NCBI GenBank assembly: GCA_045641345.1 | Contig: JAZUGR010000007.1 | Coordinates: forward strand, 1 to 34,229 | Length of the DNA: 34,229 nt | DNA from: Cacconaster sp045641345 | GTDB taxonomy: Bacteria > Bacteroidota > Bacteroidia > Bacteroidales > UBA932 | Direction: 5' to 3' | Part shown: in pieces, positions 22,563 through 31,711 of the stretch | Layout of the letters: every line of letters begins with the position of its first letter | Position numbering within the stretch: the first letter of the stretch is position 1 | Position numbers and translations under genes: made by a program | The notes under the pieces: generated by a model | The model's input: only the letters and a program-made list of their open reading frames with translations | The model's database searches: none | Told to the model about the DNA's origin: nothing

Positions 22563-24953
22563 ATGGGCAATCTTTTTCTGAAGCTGTACAGGTACTTCGC
22601 CTCGCATAAGGCTGTATTCTACACTATTCTGCTATCCACGACCGCAATTTTCGCATATTTCGCCTCGCAGGTGCACTTCGAGGAGAACATAGCCACGCTG
22701 CTGCCCAAGACGCGCAACAGCCGTGAGTGCGCGGTGGCCTTCGGCAACATCAAGGTAAAGGACAAGCTGTTCGTCGAAATCGCCCCCTCCGACGGCGTTG
22801 CAGCCGATACCGACACCCTTGCCGCGAGGATGGACGAATTCATCTCCTACATAACCTCGCAGGAGGATGCCTCGAAGTATATCGGGAGCACTTTCTACAA
22901 GATCGACACCGACGACATAATGAACGTGGTCTATTACGCCCTGGAGGCACTTCCCTGCCATCTGGGCGAAGACTTCTACCCCACTCTCGACGAGAGTCTG
23001 TGCGAAGAGACGATAGATGCCTATGCCTCGGGGAGCAAAAAGCCGCCGTTGCCCGAAATGGGATCGTTCGCGATGGTTGACGGGCATATATTCTCGCCCG
23101 ACAGCGCGCTTGCGCTGGCCTTCATCGCCCCGGCGTTCGATGCGCTCGACACCAAGCTCGGCAACAGGTTCGAGACGTTCCTCACTTTCACCGTGAAGGA
23201 GTTCCAGAAGAGCCATCCCGACTGCAGGGTGCTCTACCACGGCGCAGTGTCGAACGGCACCTACAACTCCCGCCAGATCAAGAAGGACCTTGTGATGACG
23301 GTCGGCATATCGATGCTGCTCATCTGCATCCTGATATGCGTAAGTTTCAGGAGCGCCCGTACGCTGCTCCACCTTGTGCTGCCGGTGGTTTACGGAAGCC
23401 TTTTCGCTCTGGCCTGCGTCTATTTCATAACCGGGCAGATGTCGCTCATCGCGATGGCCATCGGCGCCATAGTGCTCGGGGTGGCGCTCAGCTACTGCCT
23501 GCACGTGATAACGCACCGCAAGTTCGTGCACGACGTTGAAAGGGTGATCACAGAGCAGGCCCGTCCCGTATTCCTGGGCTGCCTTACCACCATCGGTGCG
23601 TTCGCCGGTCTGCTTTTCACCTCGTCCGACCTGCTTCGTGACTTCGGCATATTCGCATCGTTCGCCCTGATAGGCACCACTTTCTTCGCGCTGGCATTCC
23701 TGCCCCAGTTCTTCAACGAGAAAGACGGAAGGCGCAACGAAAAGATATTCGCCCTCGTAGGCAAGGTCAACTCCTACCCCCTCGACCGCAACAAGTTCGT
23801 GGTAGGCTTTCTCATACTGCTCTGCATCGTATGCATCGTGGCCTCGCGCAAGGTGAGGTTCGACAGCGACCTGGGCAACATAGGCTACAAGGAGCCCAAG
23901 ATCGTGCTCTCGGAGCAGGTGTACAACGAGCACGTCAACGGCAACCGTCTCAACGTGTTCTACGCCGCGCACGCCGACAACCTCGACAGCGCGATAGTTT
24001 ACAGCCGCACGCTTGGCAGCACCCTCGACTCCCTCCGCAGGGCCGGGACGATATTCGGCTACAGCGGGGTCGACGGCATTCTGGTGCCATTCGACGAGCA
24101 GCAGGAGAACATCGACCGCTGGCACGCCTACTGGACTCCCCAAAAGGTTGACAAGGCCGTCACGCTTCTCCAAAATGCCGATGCAAAGTACGACTGGAGC
24201 AGCAGGGCCGGGATGGATATTCCCTCCACGTTCCGCCTGATGGCCGAGATGGACTGCGAGCCGCAGTCGCTCTACGGGGCGGGGGTCGTACCCGAGTCGC
24301 TGATGTGCAACTTCGTGGAGGAGAACAAGGACGGATGGCTGGTGTTCTCGAGCGTGCTTATGGACCCCTCGAATCTCAAGACGGTCAACGACACGGTGGG
24401 CTCGATGGAGCATATGGTAGTGCTCGACCCGTTCTTCTACACAGGCGATATGGTCGAGATAATCCACAACGACTTCAGCATAGTGCTGCTGATTTCGTCG
24501 CTGTTCGTGTTTGCGGTGCTGCTGATTTCGTTCAGGAGCATAGTGATTTCGCTCATAGCCTTCGCGCCGATGTTCCTCTCCTGGTACATAGTGCAGGGAC
24601 TGATGGCGATTTTCGGGATAGACTTCAACCTTATCAATATAATGATTTCGACGTTCATCTTCGGAATCGGGGTAGACTACAGCATCTTCGTGATGGAGGG
24701 GCAGTTGGGAGGGCTCAAGGCGGGCAGCAACGAGCTTCTCCTGTGCCACAAGGCGGCGATTTTCTACTCCGGACTCATACTTCTGATCGTTACGGCATCA
24801 TTATTGTTCGCAACTCATCCGGCGATATACTCGATAGGTATAAGCACCATCATAGGAATGACTTCAACGATATTACTTACATACGCGCTGCAGCCGCTTC
24901 TCTTCAGACTTGCAATGAAAAGCAGCTTCCTGCGCAAAAGAGCATCCAAATAA
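22563..24953 (+). CDS. MMPL/RND-superfamily exporter
   Basis: 796 residues from the ATG at 22563; the open frame reaches back to 22374, but that part is antisense to the ABC gene and upstream of the promoter. Layout is the RND half-repeat twice: one helix (about 18-36), a large periplasmic loop, five helices (around 245-390, including SMLLICILICVSF, AIGAIVLGVALSYC, LLFTSSDLLRDFGIFASFALIGTTFFALAF with gaps), then the same again with LLISSLFVFAVLLISF and the MMPL motif FGIGVDYSIFVMEG near residue 700. Members export lipids or other hydrophobic compounds. The next gene is a LolA-like carrier only four bases away, a pairing also seen in aryl-polyene/flexirubin clusters, so a lipid-like cargo handed to the outer membrane is likely. 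Confidence 0.88.
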   Translation: MGNLFLKLYRYFASHKAVFYTILLSTTAIFAYFASQVHFEENIATLLPKTRNSRECAVAFGNIKVKDKLFVEIAPSDGVAADTDTLAARMDEFISYITSQEDASKYIGSTFYKIDTDDIMNVVYYALEALPCHLGEDFYPTLDESLCEETIDAYASGSKKPPLPEMGSFAMVDGHIFSPDSALALAFIAPAFDALDTKLGNRFETFLTFTVKEFQKSHPDCRVLYHGAVSNGTYNSRQIKKDLVMTVGISMLLICILICVSFRSARTLLHLVLPVVYGSLFALACVYFITGQMSLIAMAIGAIVLGVALSYCLHVITHRKFVHDVERVITEQARPVFLGCLTTIGAFAGLLFTSSDLLRDFGIFASFALIGTTFFALAFLPQFFNEKDGRRNEKIFALVGKVNSYPLDRNKFVVGFLILLCIVCIVASRKVRFDSDLGNIGYKEPKIVLSEQVYNEHVNGNRLNVFYAAHADNLDSAIVYSRTLGSTLDSLRRAGTIFGYSGVDGILVPFDEQQENIDRWHAYWTPQKVDKAVTLLQNADAKYDWSSRAGMDIPSTFRLMAEMDCEPQSLYGAGVVPESLMCNFVEENKDGWLVFSSVLMDPSNLKTVNDTVGSMEHMVVLDPFFYTGDMVEIIHNDFSIVLLISSLFVFAVLLISFRSIVISLIAFAPMFLSWYIVQGLMAIFGIDFNLINIMISTFIFGIGVDYSIFVMEGQLGGLKAGSNELLLCHKAAIFYSGLILLIVTASLLFATHPAIYSIGISTIIGMTSTILLTYALQPLLFRLAMKSSFLRKRASK

Positions 24954-24957
24954 TAAA

Positions 24958-25527
24958 ATGAAAAGACTATTGGCTTCGATCGCAGCTCTCGCCTGCGTTC
25001 TCGTTTCACTTCAGGCACAATCATCCGACAATATCCTTGCCTCGGTGCGCAAAGCCCACGACGGCGGGCTCCCCGTCAGCAGGAGATTCGTCGAGGTCCG
25101 CAGCAACAAGGCCCTCAACATCAAGGACCGGCAGTTCAAGGGCCTCCTCAAGTTCGAAAAGCCCGACACGTTCATAATGAACTACGACAACGGCGAGGAT
25201 TTCGTCATCGAGGGAGGCAAGATGACCATCAACCGCGACGGCAAGGTGGTGCAGTTCGACCTTGCCAAGAACAAGCTGATGGCAGGGCTCAGCCACACGC
25301 TCCTCTATTCGTTCGGCGGAAGGCTGCAGGATCTTGCCACCGAGCAGAAATCCGACATCAAGGCCGAGAAGTCAGGCAACGGATATCTGGTGACACTGAC
25401 AGCCACCAAGAAACTGCCCAAGGGCTACAGCAGGATAGAAGTGCTCTACAGTCTCAAGGATTACAGCGTGGTTACAATCCTGATGGAGGAATTCGGCGGA
25501 GCCAGAACTTTGTACAGCTGGGAATGA
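24958..25527 (+). CDS. LolA-like periplasmic carrier protein
   Basis: 189 residues with a signal peptide (MKRLLASIAALACVLVSLQAQ). The mature protein reads as the LolA/LolB half-barrel: FVEVRSNKALNIKDRQFKGLLKF (two strands), FIMNYDNGEDFVIEGGKMTINRDG, a central helix region LMAGLSHTLLYSFGGRLQDLA, then VTLTATKKLPKGYSRIEV and YSLKDYSVVTILMEEFGG. LolA-like proteins carry lipoproteins or lipids across the periplasm. This is probably not the housekeeping LolA but a dedicated partner of the upstream MMPL exporter, by context. Its stop overlaps the next start (ATGA). Confidence 0.8.
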   Translation: MKRLLASIAALACVLVSLQAQSSDNILASVRKAHDGGLPVSRRFVEVRSNKALNIKDRQFKGLLKFEKPDTFIMNYDNGEDFVIEGGKMTINRDGKVVQFDLAKNKLMAGLSHTLLYSFGGRLQDLATEQKSDIKAEKSGNGYLVTLTATKKLPKGYSRIEVLYSLKDYSVVTILMEEFGGARTLYSWE

Positions 25528-26144
25528 CAACTATGAAAAAGGCACTTTTGCTGATTGCGGCAATCATCTCCCTGGCATCCTGTTCCAAGCAGGGAACGGC
25601 CGTTTACAGGGGATATTATTCCTTCAAGACGGGAGGTTCCCTCGACATAGAGGGGAAGGTTTACGATATTGAGCGCGACACCGTCAAAATCGATACCACG
25701 ATACGCGAGATAACGATAGGCGGGCGCACCATCAAGGACACCTCATACAGGTACCACATCATTGCCGACACCATCGCAGTGAGGGACACCGCCTTCACCA
25801 AACACCTCGTGGCCGAAAGCGGGCAGATGCACATCCTCAACGACAGCGGCAACGACATGTACGTCACGATGAACATAACCGGAGGCGACCCCGTGGTGTT
25901 CAAGGCCACCGTGACGGGCGGCGACATCATCCTTTCGCCTTCGCCGAGGACAGTCACAATCAGGCCCGACGATTCCGACTCCGACAGGACGGTGCTCTGC
26001 GATATGGAAGTAAGCGGCCGCGGGCACCGCTACGACAATATGATATTGTTCAACCTCACATATCTGGGCAAATATTCGTACGACGACCTCGACGGGAGCG
26101 TAAAGAACTCCAGAGTCGACTGCATAGCCACTGAAAATGAATAG
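25524..26144 (+). CDS. Lipoprotein of unknown function within the transport operon
   Basis: 206 residues with a lipobox at SLASCS; translation may begin at the overlapping ATG (25524) or three codons later (25533, MKKALLLIAAIISLASC). The mature part is rich in beta-strand patterns with alternating charged and hydrophobic residues (YRGYYSFKTGGSLDIEG, VKIDTTIREITIGGRTIKD, VVFKATVTGGDIILSP). The first segment (TGGSLDIEGKVYDI and MYVTMNITGGDP) resembles small outer-membrane-facing lipoproteins of Bacteroidales, but no family is recognised. It overlaps the LolA-like gene and the adaptor gene, so it is fully coupled into the operon. Confidence 0.7.
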   Translation: MTTMKKALLLIAAIISLASCSKQGTAVYRGYYSFKTGGSLDIEGKVYDIERDTVKIDTTIREITIGGRTIKDTSYRYHIIADTIAVRDTAFTKHLVAESGQMHILNDSGNDMYVTMNITGGDPVVFKATVTGGDIILSPSPRTVTIRPDDSDSDRTVLCDMEVSGRGHRYDNMILFNLTYLGKYSYDDLDGSVKNSRVDCIATENE

Positions 26145-27171
26145 GTACCTTCTTCTTGCAGCCTGCACCCTGGTCGTTGCGGGCTGCGAAACGACCGACA
26201 AGGTCAAAGCCAGGCTCCACGAGCAGAAACCCGTCGAGCCCGTATCGGTGGTCTGCCTCCGCGCCACGAACGGCAGCAGGCGCAGCGAGGTGTGCTATGT
26301 AGGCACGGTGGAATCATCGGCCTCGGCGACCGTATCCTCCAGAGCGGCCGGAACGCTCGTATCCCTCGCCGTAAGGGAGGGGCAGCGGGTGCAGGAGGGG
26401 CAGGTGATGGCCACAATCGACTCCCAGCACGCTCGCAGCGCCTACGATGCAGCCAAATCCTCGCTTGACCAGGCCGAGGACGGATGGGACCGCGTCTCCA
26501 GCGTATATGCCACCGGCACGGTGACCGAAGCCAAGTACATAGAGGTGCGCACAAAGCTCGAACAGGCCAGAGCCGCAGAGGCGTCGGCCCGCAAGTCGCT
26601 CGAAGACTGCACCGTCAAGGCCCCGTTCTCCGGAATCGTAGACAAGATATATCTTTCGTGCGGAGTGGAGGTCAACCCCGGCGAGGCAATCCTCAACATC
26701 GTGGACCTCAGGGCCCCTGAAGTCCACTTCCCCCTCCCCGAAAATGAATTCAGCTCACTCAGGGAGGGCGACACCGCCACGGTGTCCATCCCGGCCATCG
26801 GGAGAAGCCTCAAGGCCTTCCTCGCGTCGAAGGGGGTTACCGCATCGCATCTGTCGCACAGTTACGACTGCATCCTCTCGCTCCGCGGCAACACGTCGGG
26901 AGTGATGCCCGGAATGGTATGCAAGGTATATTTCGAAACGGGAGGAGCCGGCAGGAGGGTGATTCCGTCATCGGCCGTGATGACCGATATGATAGGGCGC
27001 TACGTATGGACCGTCACCCCCGACAGCATAGTCGACCGCAAGTACGTCAAGATATCGGGCTACAGCGGCAAGGGAGTCGTGATATCGTACGGGCTTGACA
27101 CCACCGACCTTGTGATAATCGACGGCAGCCGCAAGGTGTCGACCGGAATGAAAGTGAAGGTGCTCGAGTGA
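26137..27171 (+). CDS. RND efflux periplasmic adaptor (membrane fusion protein)
   Basis: 344 residues, lipoprotein signal with Cys17 (LVVAGCETTD). The HlyD/AcrA order is clear: a beta segment VCYVGTVESSASATVSSRAAGTLVSL, lipoyl half-motif VREGQRVQEGQVMATID, an alpha-helical hairpin (SAYDAAKSSLDQAEDGW to RAAEASARKSLEDC), second lipoyl half VKAPFSGIVDKIYLSCGVEVNPGE, and beta-barrel and membrane-proximal domains. It bridges the inner-membrane pump encoded next to the TolC-like channel. It overlaps both neighbours by a few bases. Confidence 0.92.
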   Translation: MNRYLLLAACTLVVAGCETTDKVKARLHEQKPVEPVSVVCLRATNGSRRSEVCYVGTVESSASATVSSRAAGTLVSLAVREGQRVQEGQVMATIDSQHARSAYDAAKSSLDQAEDGWDRVSSVYATGTVTEAKYIEVRTKLEQARAAEASARKSLEDCTVKAPFSGIVDKIYLSCGVEVNPGEAILNIVDLRAPEVHFPLPENEFSSLREGDTATVSIPAIGRSLKAFLASKGVTASHLSHSYDCILSLRGNTSGVMPGMVCKVYFETGGAGRRVIPSSAVMTDMIGRYVWTVTPDSIVDRKYVKISGYSGKGVVISYGLDTTDLVIIDGSRKVSTGMKVKVLE

Positions 27172-30100
27172 TGGGTATAAAGAAAGACCTCAAGAACCTT
27201 GGCAGCAGCGGCGGAATAGCCGGCTGGGTGAAGTGGGCGATCCGCGAAAAGACCCTCGTCTACGTGGCTGTGCTGGCTATGATAGCGATAGGGATATTGG
27301 GCCTTGTAAAGATGAACAAGGACGAATTCCCCACGTTCCAGCTCAAGCAGGGTCTGGTTGTGGGAGTGTACCCCGGAGCCACGGCCCAGGACGTGGAATC
27401 ACAGCTCACCAAACCTCTTGAGGAGTATCTCTTCTCCCTCAAGGAGGTGGAGAGGGCCAACACCCACTCGGTGACCCGCAACGGCATCTGCTACATATAT
27501 GTCGACCTGAGGGTCAACGTGCCGCAGTCGAAGAAGGACGAAGTGTGGTCGAAGATAAAGCTCGGCCTGCAGGCCAGGAAACAGACCCTGCCCTCCGGAG
27601 TGCTCGCCGTGGCTGTGCTCGACGACTTCTCCAACACCAGTTCGATACTGATGGCCATCGAATCGGACGACAAGAGCTACTTCGAGCTGCAGGATTATAC
27701 CGACGAGTTGTGCGACCGCCTGCGCCAGATCCCCGACCTGGCCAAAGTGGAGGTGGTGGGCAAACAGAACGAGGAGATTGCCGTGATTCTCGACCGCGAG
27801 AAGATATCCTCCTACGGCATCGACCCATCGAAGCTGATGATCGACTACCAGGCCGCCTCGATAGCGGTCCCCGCAGGCACGTTCAAGACCGCCTACACCA
27901 ACGCCCCGGTCCATATACACGGCACCCTCGGCGGAGAGAGGGAGGTGGCCGAGAGGATAATCTATTCGGACCCGGAAGGCAACGTAGTGAGGCTCAGGGA
28001 TATTGCCGAAATACAGCGGCGGTACAAGGCGCCCACCGAATTCGTGGCGTACAACGGGCATACCTGCCTGATCCTCAACATTGAAATGAGCCCCGACCAC
28101 GACATAGTGGCATTCGGGCGCGAAGTCGACAAGGTGCTCGACCAGTACGTTCCCACGCTCCCGCAGAGCGTCAGGCTGAGCAGGGTGTGCGACCAGCCGA
28201 AAGTGGTTTCGACCAGCGTGTGGTCATTCCTGCGCGACCTGGTGATCTCGATGCTCGTGGTGATATTCGTGATGCTGATGCTCTTCCCGATGCGCTCGGC
28301 CCTGATAGCCAGCTCGGGAGTGCCTGTCTGCACGGCGATTGCAGTGGCCATAATGTATATTACGGGGATGCCGCTCAACACGGTCACCCTTGCGGCCCTG
28401 ATCACGGTGCTGGGAATGATAGTCGACGACTCCATAATCACGATGGACGGCTATATGGACAAGACGGCCCGCGGCCTGCACGGAGCCGATGCCGCAGCCG
28501 AGAGCGCAAGGGAGCTCTTTATGCCAACATTTGTGGCAACCCTGGCCATCTGCCTGATGTTCTTCCCCGTCAAGATGATAATCACAGGCTATCTCGGCGA
28601 CTTCGTGAGTCTCTTCCCTTGGGTGATACTGATTGCTCTGATGACCTCGCTCTTCTACGCCGTGACGGTCATCCCCTCGATAGAGGTCAAGTACATACGG
28701 CCCATCGACCCCGACGAAAGGAAAAATCTCATAGGACGCACTCAGGACAGATTCTTCGAGTTCCTTCAGAGAATCTACGAAACCTGCCTCGACAAATGCT
28801 TCAAGCACCCTATGGTCACCCTTGCCGGAGGAGTGGCTTCGATAGCCCTCGGCGTACTTATGTTCCTGCAGCTCAACATCCAGATGATGCCGTCGGCTGC
28901 AAGGAGTTTCTTCGTGGTGGAGATGTACGGGGAGGCCGGCAACAGCATCAATATGACCAAGCAGTATGCCGATTCCCTGCAACATATCCTCCTGAGCGAC
29001 AAGAGGGTTGAATCGGTCACCGCATTCATCGGCACCGGAGCGCCACGCTTCAACGCCACCTACACCCCCATACTGCCCTCGCCGCAGACCGCACAACTGA
29101 TTGTCAACACAGTATCGTCGAAGGCCACCGAGGAGCTCCTGAAGAAATATGAGAACGGCTACGAGCATCTCTTCCCCGGCGTGCTGATACGGTACAAGCA
29201 GATGGACTACCAGTCGGTAGATGCCCCGATAATAGTGATGCTCAAGGGCGACGACCGCGACGACCTGCTCAAGCCCGCCGAGAGCATAAAACGCTATCTG
29301 GCCTCGCTCGAAGGGGAGACGAAGTGGGTGCACAGCGATGCCGACGACTTCGAACCGTCGGTCAACATCAATCTCGACAGCGACGAATCGGCAAGGCTCG
29401 GAGTGACCAAGGCCATCCTTTCGCTTTCGCTGGCAGGCACCTTCAACGGCGAGACCGTGGCCGACATCTGGGAAGGCGACACCCGCATCCCCGTCAACAT
29501 CTACAGCGAGAGCATCAACGACGGGATGGACTATGAAATAATAGGGAACCAGCTGATATCCACATCCATTCCCGGCATAAGCGTGCCGCTGCGCCAGGTG
29601 GCCGACGTGCAGCCCGAGTGGGCTCTATCCCACCTCTGCCGCGACAACGGACGCAAGACCGTGAGCATATTCGCCGACTTAAAGGCGGGACACAGCCAGC
29701 CTGCGGTCGAGAAGAAAGTGAGGAAATTCGTCAAGGAGAACGTCGAGCCGCAGCTCGCCCAGGGCGTCACGATTGAATACGCCGGCCTTACCGCCACCAA
29801 CCGCACTGTAATCCCCGAGATAGCCCTGTCGTTCATAGCCGCCTGCTCGGTGCTGTTCCTTTTTCTGATGATACATTTCCACAAGGCCAGCATAGCCGTC
29901 CTTACGATGGCGCTCAGTTCGCTCTGCCTCTTCGGGGCATCGTTCGGGCTGTGGATATTCGGTCTCGATTTCTGTATGACGGCGGTACTCGGCCTGATTT
30001 CGCTGGTGGGCATAATAGTGAGGAACGGAATACTTATGTTCGAGTATGCCGAAGATGCCCGCTTCAAGAACGGAGTGGACCTCAAGACCGCCTCCTTCCA

Positions 30101-30308
30101 GGCCGGGCAGCGAAGGATGAGGCCCATCTTCCTCACCTCCTGCACCACGGCGCTGGGAGTGCTGCCAATGATAATCAGCGGCGACCTGCTGTGGATGCCG
30201 ATGGGGGTTGCCATCTGCTTCGGCACCATGCTGAGCATATTCCTGATAACCCTGATAATGCCGGTTGCCTACTGGCAACTCTTCAAGAAAGGAGAAGCCG
30301 CAAAATGA
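27168..30308 (+). CDS. RND-family inner-membrane efflux pump (AcrB/MdtB-like)
   Basis: 1046 residues, the usual length for a full AcrB-type transporter with two sets of six helices and two large periplasmic loops. Residues 60-75 contain the typical VGVYPGATAQDVESQLTKPLEE start. The paired aspartates of the proton relay are in GMIVDDSIITMDG (about 415-427), and the second half has LISLVGIIVRNGILMFEYAEDA (about 945-965), with Arg at the position where AcrB has its relay Lys, a form also seen in other Bacteroidetes pumps. The substrate cannot be read from the sequence. It overlaps the adaptor and TolC genes by four bases each. Confidence 0.93.
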   Translation: MMGIKKDLKNLGSSGGIAGWVKWAIREKTLVYVAVLAMIAIGILGLVKMNKDEFPTFQLKQGLVVGVYPGATAQDVESQLTKPLEEYLFSLKEVERANTHSVTRNGICYIYVDLRVNVPQSKKDEVWSKIKLGLQARKQTLPSGVLAVAVLDDFSNTSSILMAIESDDKSYFELQDYTDELCDRLRQIPDLAKVEVVGKQNEEIAVILDREKISSYGIDPSKLMIDYQAASIAVPAGTFKTAYTNAPVHIHGTLGGEREVAERIIYSDPEGNVVRLRDIAEIQRRYKAPTEFVAYNGHTCLILNIEMSPDHDIVAFGREVDKVLDQYVPTLPQSVRLSRVCDQPKVVSTSVWSFLRDLVISMLVVIFVMLMLFPMRSALIASSGVPVCTAIAVAIMYITGMPLNTVTLAALITVLGMIVDDSIITMDGYMDKTARGLHGADAAAESARELFMPTFVATLAICLMFFPVKMIITGYLGDFVSLFPWVILIALMTSLFYAVTVIPSIEVKYIRPIDPDERKNLIGRTQDRFFEFLQRIYETCLDKCFKHPMVTLAGGVASIALGVLMFLQLNIQMMPSAARSFFVVEMYGEAGNSINMTKQYADSLQHILLSDKRVESVTAFIGTGAPRFNATYTPILPSPQTAQLIVNTVSSKATEELLKKYENGYEHLFPGVLIRYKQMDYQSVDAPIIVMLKGDDRDDLLKPAESIKRYLASLEGETKWVHSDADDFEPSVNINLDSDESARLGVTKAILSLSLAGTFNGETVADIWEGDTRIPVNIYSESINDGMDYEIIGNQLISTSIPGISVPLRQVADVQPEWALSHLCRDNGRKTVSIFADLKAGHSQPAVEKKVRKFVKENVEPQLAQGVTIEYAGLTATNRTVIPEIALSFIAACSVLFLFLMIHFHKASIAVLTMALSSLCLFGASFGLWIFGLDFCMTAVLGLISLVGIIVRNGILMFEYAEDARFKNGVDLKTASFQAGQRRMRPIFLTSCTTALGVLPMIISGDLLWMPMGVAICFGTMLSIFLITLIMPVAYWQLFKKGEAAK

Positions 30309-31678
30309 AAACCGGAAGCATATTGCTTGCTGCGGCGATAGCCGCACTCGCCATCCCCGCTACGGCGCAGACAAGGGAGGTGACCCTCGCCGAGTGTATC
30401 GAGCTCAGCGGCAGGAATGATGCCGGGGTGCGCAACTCCAGCCTCGACCTGCTTTCGGCCAAGGCTGTCAAAACCGAGGCCATGTGGGAATATTTCCCCA
30501 GGATAAGCCTCGGGAGCATGGGCTACCGGGCAATCGACCCTCTGCTCAAAATCACTCCCAAGGAAGTGCTGGGCAACAGCGACTACGCCAACGTGCTCAA
30601 CGAACAGATTGTGACCTTCGCCTACGAAAACGGTCTGAAGCCGTATTACTCCGCAGCCCAATACGGATACTCGGTAGGCCTGACTGCTGTGCAGCCGGTC
30701 TATATGGGAGGGGTGATAGTAGCCGGCAACCGTCTCGCACGGCTCGGGGTGGAATCGTCAAAGCTCAAGGACCGCATCACCCGGAGGGACACCCGCGACA
30801 GCGTGGAGTGCAAATACTGGCGGATAGTGGCCCTGCAGGAAAAGGAAAAGACCCTCGAGGCTGCATCCAGGCTGATCGAGAGCATCGAGAAAGACGTCGA
30901 GAGCGCAGTCGGGGCCGGAGTCGCCACATCCTCCGACCTGCTGGCGGTGCGCCTGCGCAAGAAGGAGCTGGCATCGGGCAGGCTCAAGCTGCGCAACGGT
31001 TCCAAACTGCTGAAGATGGACCTTTTCAACTCCATCGGAATGGAGTACACCTACATCGGAATCAAGGACTTCGTGCTGTGCGACCATCTCGAGGCGATGC
31101 CCTCGCCCGAAGCGGTGGCAATCCCCGACGAGCGGATTGGCGAGCTCGACGAATCGAAACTGCTGTCGCTCAACGTGGAGGCCCTCAAGCTCGAAAAGAA
31201 GCTCGAAACAGGCAAGTACAAGCCGCAGGTTATGCTGGGCGCAGGTTATGCCTACAACGACATACTCGGGCAGAACCGCCCTATCTTCAACGGTATGGTG
31301 TATGCCACGGTAAGGGTGCCCCTCTCCATCCTCGGCAAGGCCGGAGTGACGTCCCACAAGATGGACTACCAGATACAGAAGGCCGTCAACGAGAAAGAAT
31401 ACCTCGACCGCCAGCTTATCCTCAAGATAAGGATGAGCCGCCTCGAAATGGATACGGCCTGGGAGCAGATGAAGGTGGAGGAGGCATCGGTGGCAGTGGC
31501 GGAGGATGCACTTGGCCACATCAGGTCGAACTACAACGCAGGCCTTGCCACCTCCTCGGAGCTGCTGCAGGCCGAATATGCCCTCCGGAGCGAGAAGGAG
31601 GCCCTGATAGACAGGATGATCGACTACCGCACGGCGCTCAATCAATACCTTTCCCTCACTTCGGGGGAGAGAAGATAG
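30305..31678 (+). CDS. TolC-like outer-membrane efflux channel
   Basis: 457 residues from the ATG at 30305, which overlaps the pump's stop (ATGA); a longer open frame upstream is antisense-like to the pump and rejected. A signal peptide (MKTGSILLAAAIAALAIPATAQ) precedes two tandem TolC repeats: VTLAECIELSGRNDAGVRNSSLDLLSAKA and the following long helices, then AGVATSSDLLAVRLRKKEL, and in the second half NYNAGLATSSELLQAEYALRSEKEALID. The GxxTSxxLLxA motif in both halves is diagnostic. It completes a tripartite adaptor-pump-channel system and closes the six-gene operon. Confidence 0.92.
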   Translation: MKTGSILLAAAIAALAIPATAQTREVTLAECIELSGRNDAGVRNSSLDLLSAKAVKTEAMWEYFPRISLGSMGYRAIDPLLKITPKEVLGNSDYANVLNEQIVTFAYENGLKPYYSAAQYGYSVGLTAVQPVYMGGVIVAGNRLARLGVESSKLKDRITRRDTRDSVECKYWRIVALQEKEKTLEAASRLIESIEKDVESAVGAGVATSSDLLAVRLRKKELASGRLKLRNGSKLLKMDLFNSIGMEYTYIGIKDFVLCDHLEAMPSPEAVAIPDERIGELDESKLLSLNVEALKLEKKLETGKYKPQVMLGAGYAYNDILGQNRPIFNGMVYATVRVPLSILGKAGVTSHKMDYQIQKAVNEKEYLDRQLILKIRMSRLEMDTAWEQMKVEEASVAVAEDALGHIRSNYNAGLATSSELLQAEYALRSEKEALIDRMIDYRTALNQYLSLTSGERR

Positions 31679-31698
31679 TCTGATATCCGAAAGATTGC

Positions 31699-31706
31699 TA
31701 CCTTTG
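31699..31706 (+). promoter_or_regulatory. Bacteroidetes -7 box TACCTTTG for the CDF gene
   Basis: Full match to TAnnTTTG only five bases before the ATG at 31712, so transcription would start at or within a base or two of the start codon, giving a leaderless mRNA. Confidence 0.5.
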
Positions 31707-31711
31707 TACCT

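Noticed and set aside
22632..24749. 705-codon open frame on the minus strand, antisense to the MMPL exporter
   Set aside because: No recognisable motif or start signal; a shadow of the GC-rich exporter gene.
28224..29333. 369-codon minus-strand frame within the RND pump gene
   Set aside because: Antisense shadow with low-complexity His/Glu-rich translation.
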